Positions 44,780 to 56,200 of a stretch of DNA of 64,000 nucleotides are shown piece by piece (position 1 is the first letter of the stretch; the number at the start of each line of letters is the position of its first letter). The position numbers and the translations under genes are program-made. The DNA is from Stropharia rugosoannulata (lineage: Eukaryota > Basidiomycota > Agaricomycetes > Agaricales > Strophariaceae), in contig JANCIK010000008.1 in assembly GCA_028532985.1 (NCBI GenBank), forward strand, positions 248,001 through 312,000. Direction: 5' to 3'. The notes under the pieces were generated by a model. The model was given only the letters and a program-made list of their open reading frames with translations, ran no database searches and was not told the origin of the DNA.

Positions 44780-45866
44780 AACAGGCAGTGTGTCGGTCCC
44801 CTTCTCTCCTCTCACTTGTGCGTACTACTGGCCTGGACCTCGTTCTCCCTTCGCACGGCAAGGTCCCAGGCCTTCCTTCGTCAACTATGATGCTTACCTA
44901 CTTTGCCCCACCTTCTTGGCACGGCTCAAGGACCACATCGACTTGCCCTGCACTGCTCCCCGGGTGCTGCTCTGCATTGTGCAGGACAAGCCCGTACTGT
45001 GAGTATAAATATTGTCTTCCGTCGACTGCTGTTCTGTTGTACGCTAGTCCCGCTCTTTGGCTCTTCCTCGTTACTGCCTCCGCTTCTCGGACAAGTCGCC
45101 TGCTTTTTGGTATGTGCTATTATGCTAGAGTTTGTATATGGACAGCGCATATCGTGCTGCGTGTCATATTGTATTGGCGTTGAGGTATCCCGCTCTCTTC
45201 CCCCACTTGCGCGTACTTTCTCTGCCCAGTGCTTGTCGGGTCTCAGCATGTCACGCGGTGTCGTACATCATACAGGCACCAAGGTACACCCTTCTGGTTT
45301 CCCATTCACTCCCCTCACTTATGTGTGCTCTTCGGCGGTACTTATTTGGTTTCTGTCTCCCTTTCCAATTTCGCGTCTCCGTGCTATCTGCTTTCTCGAC
45401 AAGGACCACAACGACATGCACCACGACGCTCCTTGGGTGCATATGTGGACTGTCTCATGCTGGGCAAGCTGATCCCGCACCGCCTACGGCGGTAGTGGGA
45501 GGGTAAGAGTAGTCTTTCGTAGACTGCTTTGTATGTCCCGTGCTCCAGCTCATGCTGGTTAGAGCTCCCTGCCTGTCCCACATCGATACATGAGCTTCTG
45601 TGCCAGTCAGCTGTTGTTACGAGGTACGTATGGGTTCTGTCCATTTTGTGCCCCACTTATACAGTTCAGTTTTCTATAACACCGTGCGTCCTGGGTTGAG
45701 AACGTCCCTCACAAGTCTCAGGCGGATATACCTCCTGGAAGGACGCATAAAAGCGGTCCTCTGTCAAAACCTTTGTATGTCCCCCGGGTTCTTGTACGCG
45801 AGCGTCTCCGATCTTTGGCTCTTGCATGCCGCTACATGCGCTAACTTGTTTCTCAACCGACTCATC
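44780..45866 (-). repeat. GC-rich degenerate minisatellite, block 2 (opposite orientation)
   Basis: The same words as block 1 appear here as their reverse complements, for example CCTTGGGTGC near 45431 and TACGCTTGATTGT at the end of the block. The block continues into the outer end of the left inverted-repeat arm. Confidence 0.6.
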
Positions 45867-46675
45867 TACTTTCTGGTACGCTTGATTGTTGGTCTGGAGT
45901 GTGAATGCGATCCCTCCTATGTCGCGCCGCGTTCTCTACAGACTCATTATGTTCGCGCCCCTCAATCATCTGTGCTTGTCTAGAACCAATGCCCTTGGCC
46001 CCTCTCGTAGCATCTCGGACGGACCGAAAGAGGGGCTTACGCGCGGGTGGAGCCGACCACTGACAGGGCATGACGTAGGTTGGAGGAATTGGGACGCACC
46101 CCCTGGTCACATTGAAATGCCCCAAACACTGCACTGGCAATGTGGAGAAGCACGGTACACTACCATGCGTTCAACTCAACTACAAGACCAGCTAGTAACG
46201 CACGTATAATGCCGTTTGTAATGCCAACAACGAGATCTAGGTGTCTGGAGCTGCAAAGAATGGATGCTAGGGTCTGTAATATACTGGATACAGTACTGGT
46301 GCGGTCCGGGCAGTACTCGGGGTGAAGATGAGACCAGCTGGGATGACGACGCATAGTAACTTGGCTAAATAACCTGAGTCATCATCTCTGTCGCCTGGTC
46401 AGTCTCAGGAATGGATTGGCTGACATGACATGTCCTACTATGAAGTGGCAATCAAGGTTGCCGATATGCAAGAGTGCGCAAAGCACACAAATTCTTGACA
46501 AACACTTTGTTTGAAATCAACTACAACAACATTGACGATTCATAATTTTTCTACATTTTCACTATTACAAGATCCATTTCCCTCAAGATTTATCGCAGAC
46601 TGTGACACTGCGTGTACATTCAGCACAATTGTCTCAGATGCTAGATTGTATAATTAGCTCAATACACGATGTAAT

Positions 46676-47197
46676 TCAGAGCAAAAACACGAACGGGATA
46701 TCGAAAAGCTTAATGGTGTAAGGTCCGTATTCGGAGCCAAAGACTGTGGCCGACAAATCAAGGTACAAAGTCTTGCCCTTGAGGTACAGTCGTGCAGTAC
46801 CAGAGAGGATGCCAGGGACTCCAAACGTAACAGATATACCGTCATTCAAGTTCCCTTGAGTTCGGCCAAGGGGATGGTTCCAACAATGGGAATTATGACG
46901 TATAACTCCGCATCGATGGTAAGCGTGTCGAGGTCAATGTATCCTTTGATCTGTTCGAGAATACATATTGTAAGTGTCAAGATGGTGAGGGGGTGTAAAT
47001 ATACGTACACCAAAGGTTACAGGACCAAGGGGGATTTGGACGTCAAAGTCCCACCTGCGACTGTTGATGTCCCCAAATGGAGGGGGGCCAGCAACGGCGA
47101 AGACATGAATTTCTTGACCTCCATTCTTGTCCGAGCGGTCGACACGGTGGTGTCCCTCAAGAATGGCGCCGATGCCCTGGAATGTGTTGATAGACAT
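46676..47197 (-). pseudogene. Left-arm copy of the 154-residue ORFan, frameshifted
   Basis: Same two-exon gene as 49292-49814: start at 47197, exon 1 47197-47009, exon 2 from 46951. In exon 2 a run of four G (right copy) is three here (plus-strand CCC at 46853-46855). The frame therefore hits TGA almost at once, leaving about 97 of 154 residues. Everything else, including the TATA box and splice sites, is preserved. A base-calling error in one arm would give the same picture. Confidence 0.75.
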
Positions 47198-47272
47198 AGT
47201 GTTTACTTTTTGTGTTGCGGTGAGTGAAGTGGGTGCAGTGATTGCTGAGTTTTGCGAGGCTTTGAGGGCTGA

Positions 47273-47279
47273 TTTTATA
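47273..47279 (-). promoter_or_regulatory. TATA box of the left-arm gene
   Basis: TATAAAA on the minus strand, about 76 bp upstream of the ATG at 47197; identical in position to the right copy. Confidence 0.5.
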
Positions 47280-47442
47280 ACCCTTGGGTCAGTGAGGACG
47301 CATACCGCCGAGACCCGTTTGTCAACTCTCAAGATGGTTTAATCGGTCCCAAATATCTGGACATGCTTCTCTCGGATAGAACTGAGGTTTGACTAATCGA
47401 CTCATTATGTCCGAATAACAACAGCTGACCGTAATTTCACAC

Positions 47443-49046
47443 CCCAATGCCCCATATGCTCACATGTAATCATTCCTTTCTAAATACGAGTACAAGAACA
47501 ACCCTCTATATCAAGCATATATGTACCACTGGCCAATAGGATATCAGTTGTGAAATATGTCGTATAATACATGTTTATTGTATTTTTAGAACACAGGGTC
47601 CAAAGATAATCTTGACAGTTCAACCTTGCAAAATATGCTGGTCCATTAGCTTCACTGAGAATAACACAGTACGGTGATCATGGTGCATACCGTATGAGGA
47701 ACATTGTGAACTGTATCATCAGAAGTCAGACCGAAGGTTTAATTCACTTTACGTGCATGCATCCGAAAGAAACGTCGGGATAGATGAATGTCCGCTGGTG
47801 CTGAAGACGTGTACGGACTATATTTCGGTTCCAATAACACTCGCTGTACACTCAAACTGTTGAACAGCCGCCGACTATGTCCTCCTATACTCATCAGCAG
47901 CACCGAACCAGGTCTGATCTTGTTCAATGGAAAATAGCTCCCATCGTCGAGGATCACCGCAGAGTTGGACGCATGTATTGCGTGGCTGACAGGGATGTCC
48001 ATGTCTTCCCATTTGGACACTTGCAGTTACTCTCATGCCAACTGCTAACGAAAAGGTCCCCGACTCACATGTTCTTCCAAGACGGCATAGCCTAGCTGTA
48101 AGCCACGGAGAGTCCCCATCGTTCTTCTCCATATTCGCCGCATTCAGGCCTATTCTGACTATTGGAGTGGCATTTCCAATACATGTTTTTGCCATCCCCT
48201 TCCCCGTTGATGCATGTACCCGAGTTCCTGGTGCATAGAGTATACCACAAACACTGAGCCACTCGCAGTAATCAATGTACAGATCCTATTCATCTGGATT
48301 ATCTCATCAGTAAGTATATGTGCGTTTAATGTAATGAGACAATTGGGGTGGGCTGCGGGACCAGAGTACGTACTCGCAAGGCTCATCCATATCCTAAGTG
48401 AGCAATGAGCGTGAGTGAACGCGAACTACATCCTGTACACGTTATCATTGCTCCAGCGGTCAGAGATCAATGCCGAGCTGTATGCGTGTAAACTTGCACT
48501 CAACCATTGGTCTTCTCATGTTATATCTTATAAGATTTCTGTACATTGTATGAGGTAGACACCGTATGATTTTTATTCGAGGCAATGGATCTGCAGTGGA
48601 CGAAAGGGGACCTGTCAAGACGATCTTCGCTTCCTGAGTACTAAGAATAGAAATGTCACCTTTTTCCGAAGTAGGGCACCGGGGTGAAGTATTCAACAAA
48701 GCCGGGCAACGGTACACGTGTGCTCCATACTTTGAATGGTGGACGGTAGACGGATTCTCAATGGTAATGATGATAATGCTTTCTGTACATTGTATGACGT
48801 GGACACCGTATGCTTTTTATTCAAGGCAATGGATGTGCACTGGACGTAAGGGGACGGGTCAAGACGATCTTCGCTTCCTGGGTACTGAAAATAGAAATGT
48901 CCCCCTTTTTCCGAAGTATGACACCGGGGTGAAGCATTTGACAAAGCTGGCCAACAGTACACGTGTGTCTCATACTTTGAATGGTATAGCGTAGACGCAT
49001 TCTCAATCGTAAAAGTATTTGATTTAATTATACGGGGCTCATTAGA
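47443..49046. other. Spacer between the inverted-repeat arms
   Basis: 1604 bp of unique sequence plus a tandem duplication. On the minus strand 48400-47739 contains short frames that could be exons (one with the readable stretch ASNSAVILDDGSYFPL), but I cannot join them convincingly. Confidence 0.4.
48536..49014. repeat. Two tandem copies of a 244-bp segment
   Basis: Unit 1 starts at about 48536 and unit 2 at 48780. Both run from TTTCTGTACATTGTATGA through AAGACGATCTTCGCTTCCTG and CACCGGGGTGAAG to TTCTCAAT, with roughly 12 percent differences. Confidence 0.85.
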
Positions 49047-49209
49047 GTGTGAAATTACAGTCAGCTGTTGTTATTCGGACATAATGAGTCGATTAGTCAA
49101 ACCTCAGTTCTATCCGAGAGAAGCATGTCCAGATATTTGGGACCGATTAAACCATCTTGAGAGTTGACAAACGGGTCTCGGCGGTATGCGTCCTCACTGA
49201 CCCAAGGGT

Positions 49210-49216
49210 TATAAAA
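49210..49216 (+). promoter_or_regulatory. TATA box of the right-arm gene
   Basis: TATAAAA 76 bp before the ATG at 49292, a normal core-promoter spacing allowing a short leader. Confidence 0.5.
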
Positions 49217-49291
49217 TCAGCCCTCAAAGCCTCGCAAAACTCAGCAATCACTGCACCCACTTCACTCACCGCAACACAAAAAGTAAACACT

Positions 49292-49814
49292 ATGTCTATC
49301 AACACATTCCAGGGCATCGGCGCCATTCTTGAGGGACACCACCGTGTCGACCGCTCGGACAAGAATGGAGGTCAAGAAATTCATGTCTTCGCCGTTGCTG
49401 GCCCCCCTCCATTTGGGGACATCAACAGTCGCAGGTGGGACTTTGACGTCCAAATCCCCCTTGGTCCTGTAACCTTTGGTGTACGTATATTTACACCCCC
49501 TCACCATCTTGACACTTACAATATGTATTCTCGAACAGATCAAAGGATACATTGACCTCGACACGCTTACCATCGATGCGGAGTTATACGTCATAATTCC
49601 CATTGTTGGAACCATCCCCTTGGCCGAACTCAAGGGGAACTTGAATGACGGTATATCTGTTACGTTTGGAGTCCCTGGCATCCTCTCTGGTACTGCACGA
49701 CTGTACCTCAAGGGCAAGACTTTGTACCTTGATTTGTCGGCCACAGTCTTTGGCTCCGAATACGGACCTTACACCATTAAGCTTTTCGATATCCCGTTCG
49801 TGTTTTTGCTCTGA
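49292..49814 (+). CDS. Uncharacterised 154-residue protein, intact copy in the right inverted-repeat arm
   Basis: Two exons, 49292-49480 and 49539-49814, with a GTACGT donor and AACAG acceptor (58-bp intron, phase 0). Residues 1-63 include an EGHHRVDRSDKNG stretch and EIHVFAVAGPPPFG. Residues 64-154 read as alternating hydrophobic strands with glycine turns (YIDLDTLTIDAELYVIIP, GTARLYLKGKTLYLDL), so an all-beta fold is likely. There is no signal peptide or membrane segment. I do not recognise a family with confidence. A TATA box and clean splice sites argue for an expressed gene. The second copy in the other arm is frameshifted. Confidence 0.75.
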
Positions 49815-50663
49815 ATTACATCGTGTATTGAGCTAATTATACAATCTAGCATCTGAGACAATTGTGCTGAATGTACACGCAGTGTCACAGTCTGCGATAA
49901 ATCTTGAGGGAAATGGATCTTGTAATAGTGAAAATGTAGAAAAATTATGAATCGTCAATGTTGTTGTAGTTGATTTCAAACAAAGTGTTTGTCAAGAATT
50001 TGTGTGCTTTGCGCACTCTTGCATATCGGCAACCTTGATTGCCACTTCATAGTAGGACATGTCATGTCAGCCAATCCATTCCCTGAGACTGACCAGGCGA
50101 CAGAGATGATGACTCAGGTTATTTAGCCAAGTTACTATGCGTCGTCATCCCAGCTGGTCTCATCTTCACCCCGAGTACTGCCCGGACCGCACCAGTACTG
50201 TATCCAGTATATTACAGACCCTAGCATCCATTCTTTGCAGCTCCAGACACCTAGATCTCGTTGTTGGCATTACAAACGGCATTATACGTGCGTTACTAGC
50301 TGGTCTTGTAGTTGAGTTGAACGCATGGTAGTGTACCGTGCTTCTCCACATTGCCAGTGCAGTGTTTGGGGCATTTCAATGTGACCAGGGGGTGCGTCCC
50401 AATTCCTCCAACCTACGTCATGCCCTGTCAGTGGTCGGCTCCACCCGCGCGTAAGCCCCTCTTTCGGTCCGTCCGAGATGCTACGAGAGGGGCCAAGGGC
50501 ATTGGTTCTAGACAAGCACAGATGATTGAGGGGCGCGAACATAATGAGTCTGTAGAGAACGCGGCGCGACATAGGAGGGATCGCATTCACACTCCAGACC
50601 AACAATCAAGCGTACCAGAAAGTAGTAGTCTATAAATGCTTGATATATAGGGTCGCCTTTGTA

Positions 50664-51778
50664 CTAAGGTAGAGGACAGACATAAGCGGCCAACGTCACG
50701 TGGAGTTACTTTTCGTGACATATCCGTCTAAATATGGTCATAGAGGCTCGGCTAGGCTCGCTTGAGGCTCGGAGAAACAATGGAATTGAAATAGACAGGC
50801 ATCCAAGGACAAATTGAAAAATTGGCTTCCAACAAACTGCTGTAATACATGTATATAACCTATCTACAAAAATTTGCAACGTAAAAACCAGATCTGACCG
50901 AGTTATTCAACATTCAAGATTTACACTTGTTATTCCGAGCTTGGTGAATGATTCCTGCCTTCTCCAGCTCTCTCATCAAACTCTCAGGAAAGACACGATG
51001 ACCCCAGTACCTTCTTGCTGCCCATGCTGCCTGTCTTCCATTGAGTTCAAGTGTGTATGCATCCATGAAACGACGAGAACGATTAGCAAACCGCCGGATT
51101 GATGCAAGAGGGACCGATTTGAGGGCATTGAGGGTGTTTCTTTCAAGGTGATCTTCCCGTGATGACTAATCTGAAATTCTAGATAGTATTGAGCAGGTGC
51201 TTCTTTGGATACAGAATGTGACCCACTGAGCCGGAATTTGGATTGCATATCACTTTATTAATTATAATCTTTCAATTGGACAAGTAAATCTAATATTATT
51301 TATAAGTATACCTGAGTAGGTGGCGGTGATAGGCTTGTCTTTTGGCGCTTCTTCAAATTATTTGTCTGGTTTATGATGTATTGTTTCCTCCTTCCCATAC
51401 TCAAAGTACTACAAGGTGGAGATTACTATAAAAAAATGATGAGGGATGTTCTGTGCTTCATTTGGCCCTCTATGTACGAACACAATCCTCATGCTAGCCA
51501 TGTGCTAGCCATGCACCACGAGTTGAAGGACTTGGAATGTTAAATAACTCTGGTGCAAAATATTTTAAATTAAGAATTATACCTATTATAGGACCGTGCA
51601 TATGATATCTAACAATTGTTGGAAGCCGATTTCCCATAAGTGTTCCAGATCTACTTTAAATTTACTATCTGTCATTATCTGTCAGCCAACAGAAAGTAAT
51701 CTCGCAAAAATCTCCTAATTGGGACACTGTCACGCTACGCACGTGACGTTGGCCGCTTATGTCTGTCCTCTACCTTAG
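50664..51778. mobile_element. DNA transposon remnant with 39-bp perfect terminal inverted repeats
   Basis: Ends start CTAAGGTAGAGGACAGACAT and are perfect inverted repeats for 39 bp. Inside, on the minus strand (about 51150-50930), the stretch SIRRFANRSRRFMDAYTLEL followed by GRQAAWAARRYWGHRVFPES reads like the C-terminal tail found on DDE-type transposases of Agaricomycetes, from memory. The rest of the transposase is missing. No target-site duplication is obvious. Confidence 0.75.
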
Positions 51779-51783
51779 CAGTT

Positions 51784-52585
51784 TATGGTGAGTTATTTGC
51801 ACCACAATTCCCACGGCGCGCGACTCATTGATGGCACTGCCGCGCGCGACTCAAAGTGAGGGGACAGTGCTTGTTTCACTATATCCTGGGTGTTTAGAGT
51901 AGAAATAAAGTATATGTAGGTATATGTATTGTATTAATAGTAAATTACTGGAGTTTGTGGTTATCAATCCCTTTGAGAGGCATACAAGGCGAGTTTTTCC
52001 TGCTTTTTTGTACTTACAACTGCACTAAGCCATTCAATATCAGCCATAAATGATAGCATTTGAGTACACAATGAAGCTATATATCTCCTCCTTTTTAGCT
52101 CAAATACTTTCAATTCAATTCATGGGGACTTAGGCACATATTTTAATCAAATTTCAGTAGTAGTTCCTTCTCAAACATGGATGTATTTCCTCATATTACT
52201 GTGGAATCTGTGTACTCATACTGTATGTACCACACATATACTGTTACTATTCATAAAAAAACAAATAATGGTGCATTTGAAAATGACCACTTGGTTTGAG
52301 TCGCGCGCGGCAGTCCTTCAGAGAGTCGCGCGCGGCGGGCAAGTCGTGGGAACATTTCGGCAAATCCCATCATAGGTACAAAATGTCATTAAACCAACAT
52401 TAAACTACAATCAACTCTACTTCTTGATACAATATAATATGCAGAGCACATAATATGAGGTAAGTATGGGTTGCTCTGGGATGTAGCAGTCAAAATAATA
52501 ACCTGTCGAACCCGTTGAGTTGCGCGCGGCGGTGCCATCAATGAGTCGCGCGCCGTGGGAATTGTGGTGCAAATAACTCACCATA
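51784..52585. mobile_element. Non-autonomous TIR element (802 bp, TIRs about 70 bp)
   Basis: Termini start TATGGTGAGTTATTTGCACC and match in inverted orientation for 54 bp perfectly and about 70 bp with two mismatches. AGCAGTT flanks both sides (51777-51783 and 52586-52592). GAGTCGCGCGCGGC-type words occur in both TIRs and twice more inside (52298 and 52323), as expected of transposase-binding sites. No coding capacity. A 7-bp duplication, or 8 bp with one mismatch, would suit a hAT-like element. Confidence 0.85.
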
Positions 52586-52639
52586 AGCAGTTGAAAAGGA
52601 AGTTTACAAGTGAGTACAGGGCACATTGGAGTTCGAAAT

Positions 52640-54360
52640 TGCAGCCACACATCCTCGTGTCGTGTCAAGAGCGCGGGGGGAGGCAACATCGGAAAGGGGG
52701 ACAGAAAGCAGATAAGTACCAACGGAAGAGCGTAGATCTGTGACCGTTCGTCTAGAGGCAAGTCGCCCGAAGTACCTCTACGAGGGTCCTTCAGACACAT
52801 TTGACTCCTATAGCGGCCAGGTCACGAGTCTAGGAGGAGCGTACGCATAGCTGAGGAGAATGAATGGGAGTGCGGGGTGCCTGTATAATGTACGATGCCG
52901 CGCGACATGCTGAGACTGCATATACACTCCATATCCAGAGAGAACTTGTACCGGGCTGCCCGAGGAGCGCATGCAGCGACGAGGAAGAGCCAAAGTGTGG
53001 GGACTGGCGAACAACAGAACACAGAAACAGACATTTCAAAGGAACCAACAAAAGACCGGTTTTGTACTCCGACAGCTTGCCCAGTATGTGACACCAGGGA
53101 ACAACCAAGGGCAGGTCCTTGGGTCCTTCGATCGTGCTAAAGAGGCGGGGCGGGGAGACATCAGAAAGGGAGACACAGATCCGATAAGCATTGGCCAGGG
53201 AAAGTACTCCCAAGTAGAAAAAGAGAGCGACCGCCAGTACTGTTACCACTGCCGGGAAGCGACGCAACATAACAGGAGGTCAGCTCGGCACACCTACATA
53301 CCTCAACGCCAGAATACGAGACGGTGACCGCATACACAGCTCAGACTATGAGAACGTACCAGAAAGCACGGTAAGCCGCTCGAGGAGAGGATGCAACGAC
53401 GAGGGAGAACAAAGCCGGGGGTCTGGCGTACCACTAAACACGGGACCAGAAAGAACAGTACTGCCCAGACTGCTTGCCAGATACTTCCAGTACGCCGAGA
53501 CGACACGGGTGTGGCCTCACTTGTATGTAAGAGTGCATATTCACACCCGGGTAGCGTCGCGGGCAAGGTTATGTTGACAGTATGTCGTACCGGGGAGGCG
53601 GGGCGGCTCGACATCGACAAGGGGTGCCGAAAACAGATAAGCACCGACGAGGGACGGTATGCAAACGCAGGGGGAGAGAATAAAGGACCTGCACAGTACA
53701 TCAGAGCCTATATGATATCAGACGCTATGCAACATGCGGGGATTGCATACACTCCTGCGTACCAGAAAGCAGCGAGTTGGACAAGAAGTGGTTGCAGTAG
53801 TGAGGGAGAGCCAAAGAGCGGGACTGGCGTACAACAGAACACAGGGGCATACAAAGCAGTTGATGGAAGACCGTATTTATACTCCCGCACGGGATGGGCT
53901 TGCCCTGCACGAGATAATGCGTATGCACCTGGGGAGTACTGTGAAGGTGGTCGCCGTGGTCCTTGGGTCGCGCCAAGAAGGTGGGGCGAAGTAGGTAAGC
54001 ATCGACGAAGGAAGGTCTGATCGTCCGAAGGGGGGAAGACGATGAGGGGACCTTGTCGTGAGAAGGGAGGACGAGGTCCAGGTCAGTACGCACAAGTGAG
54101 GTGAACGCAGGCTATGTGGTGGGGAGAGGAAGGTCAGCGGTCGTACGAGCACAAAGGCAGAGGCAGAGACAGAGCGACCAAGGTCCCAAAGATGAAAAGA
54201 CGTATTTGGAAGGGCGACAGGAAGCAGATAGGCACCAATGGGGGAAAATATACGCAGGGTTGCGGGAACCGCATACACACCTGGCGAGTCGCCCGAGAAG
54301 CGGATATAGAGGCGAGCGAGAGCCAAAGACCAGGGAATGCGTACAGGACATACGGACGAG
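52640..54360 (+). repeat. GC-rich degenerate minisatellite, block 3
   Basis: Direct repeat of block 1, beginning with GACAGAAAGCAGATAAGTA and CTAGAGGCAAGTCGCCC as at 39450-39510 and following the same unit order. The AGCGTCGCGGGC-type words lie near 53545 and 53931. Confidence 0.75.
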
Positions 54361-54840
54361 TTGAGGGAAGAAAGGATTGAGAGGGGTACGCTTCATGAAG
54401 ATAGATTTCAACTGATGAATCGACGTAGAACATAGACAGGAACCAAGCCACGAATCTCGGGCTGATGAACGTTGGTAACAATGGACATTACTCCCACGGG
54501 ACCAAGGATCAACATTATCTTCAAGCTCCGACAAGCATGCCGGCTCCGGCCGGAATCGCGGCAGGACAAATTCCTTGCGAGCCCTTGAAAAATCCGTGAT
54601 ACTAATCTCAATGGGCTTCTCTCTGAGTTGTTAATTTTTTCCACAGCATAAATCCCTGAGAAGAGGACTATGTAACTATATATTTTCTGTACTATGCTAC
54701 ATTGGCATATGTACCGCGTTTCCTGGACGATATTGCTCCCCTTTCCTTCCGCAATCACTCTTTGTACACGTCACAAATATGAAACAAAATCGTAGGTAAA
54801 GGACCCTAGCTTTCTTATCTTCTCCATCGGTTTATACAGC
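54361..54840. other. Duplicated 3' flank of the truncated terpene synthase
   Basis: 54385-54545 matches 42120-42330. The rest, to the stop of the pseudogene, is AT-rich and unremarkable. Confidence 0.5.
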
Positions 54841-55345
54841 TCATTCACGCATCAATTCATCCATGCGGTATCTGTCAAAGGATGTGTGGAAGCCCACATA
54901 GCCAACTATGAAATTCCTCCATGCATCGTAAGCCTTGGGCTCGACCGCGAGAATATTAGACACCCGTGCTTCCACCACCACAGCATTATTGGCCATCCGT
55001 TCACAGGCCTCTAAGTTGGACAACCCTTCCGCTCTGGCCAGACAAGAGACATAGTTGACGGTTTCCCCAAGGACCTCTTCCTTGTAGAATGAAAGGACAT
55101 CACTAAGTGAACGAAGTGGTCAGTGCATGGCTCGTGGAAAGAGTGGTCTTCGAAGCCTCACCCTACCCACCTGATACAGTCAATAGCATCGGGGATGCAC
55201 TGAAGAGCGCCAGCTTAATATAAATATTACTCATGGCTTAATTCAGTGCATACCTGGATGTAGCTTTCTAAAGGAACATTTCGCGGAAAAGCCGTCAAAG
55301 CATACGTCGCGGAAGAACCAGACATTTGTCGGGTGAACGCAGGGT
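54841..55345 (-). pseudogene. 5'-truncated terpene synthase copy
   Basis: Contains the last three exons of a gene closely related to 42493-43661, with conserved splice sites and an open frame to the TGA at 54841. The upstream part, including the Asp-rich motif, is missing. Homology ends at about 55345 where an LTR begins. The NSE motif reads GDVLSFYKE: the first Asn codon, completed across the last intron, is now Gly, so a metal ligand is lost. It cannot encode a working cyclase. Confidence 0.85.
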
Positions 55346-56012
55346 TATCAGACAGACACGAAGTGCTCAGTGTCAAGGATGGAATGACGACTATGTTATT
55401 CACCTATCAGACAGACACGAAGTGCTACAGGTGAATAAGTAGGAGTACATGACATATGAGTGGTGAACGATCTTACCTCAGTGTCAAGGATGGAATGACG
55501 ACTGAGGAAAGGGAGAAAAGGGGGCGTGGCACGTATAAGTATACGTTGTCACGTGTGTAAATGTCCTGTGATCCATGGACCCGTATATGTTCAACACACC
55601 CCCAACAGGACAACAGAACAGGAAGAAAGAAGCAGCAGTCATATTAGAGAGGAAGGATTAATAAAAGAGAAGAAATATTGTAGGTGTAGTTCAAAGTAGA
55701 GTATAAGAAAAGGAAAAATGCTTTGGAATAATGGAATTAATAAGAAAACTCAATATTTAAAGATGCAGAGTAGTGGGTAAAACACGCATACCGAGGACGA
55801 ACCTATGGCGATTAAACGCCTCGAGCGGTAGCGGTTTTGTGAATAAGTCAGCGGGCATATCTGCCGTAGGGATCCATGATGCCGAGAATGTTCCATCTGC
55901 TACATGCTGTCGGATGAAGTGATGGCGAATGTCGATATGCTTAGTTCTCGATGACAGCGATCGCGACTGTGTGAGTTTGAGTGCTGCTTGGTTATCCGAC
56001 AGGATATAAGGT
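55346..56012 (-). mobile_element. Ty1/Copia retrotransposon fragment (RNase H end plus LTR)
   Basis: On the minus strand 56012-55757 encodes the end of a Copia RNase H (SDNQAALKLTQ, SRTKHIDIRHHFIR, DLFTKPLP). A polypurine tract (TGTTGGGGGTG, 55607-55597) follows, then an LTR starting TGTTGAACATA at 55596 and extending to about 55346. Everything upstream of RNase H is missing, and the frame breaks near 56010. The LTR contains two internal direct repeats, of about 26 bp and 17 bp. Confidence 0.85.
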
Positions 56013-56200
56013 TAGCGGGAGCTCCACTAAGAATAGAAGCGAGCGAGAATGACTACTCGTTAACTAATATATATATCCCTCGGTCTTGGGACCACTTCAA
56101 ACGCGAGCCTAGGCTGAAGTCCATACCACTTACCAACTTGTGCCAAGAATCAACCAGCTGACATCCTCCTCCTTACATACAAGGTCATATACAAAAAGAA

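Larger units (their letters stand above)
45867..47442. repeat. Left arm of a 1.58-kb inverted repeat
   Basis: Nearly identical, in reverse complement, to 49047-50624. Paired positions sum to 96489-96491 throughout, meaning only two single-base indels and very few substitutions. The inner end mismatches first at about 47433. The arm contains the left, frameshifted copy of the ORFan gene and some minisatellite-like sequence at its outer end. Confidence 0.95.
49047..50624. repeat. Right arm of the 1.58-kb inverted repeat
   Basis: Reverse complement of 45867-47442. Homology ends abruptly at 50624 on the outer side and near 49047 on the inner side. Confidence 0.95.

Noticed and set aside
44780..46200. 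Frames of 90-189 codons (for example 44903-45472 plus)
   Set aside because: Same minisatellite in reverse; low-information Ser/Leu/Pro-rich translations.
48159..48386. Possible multi-exon gene in the spacer of the inverted repeat
   Set aside because: Frames look partly protein-like but no set of splice sites gave a consistent phase; left as unannotated spacer.
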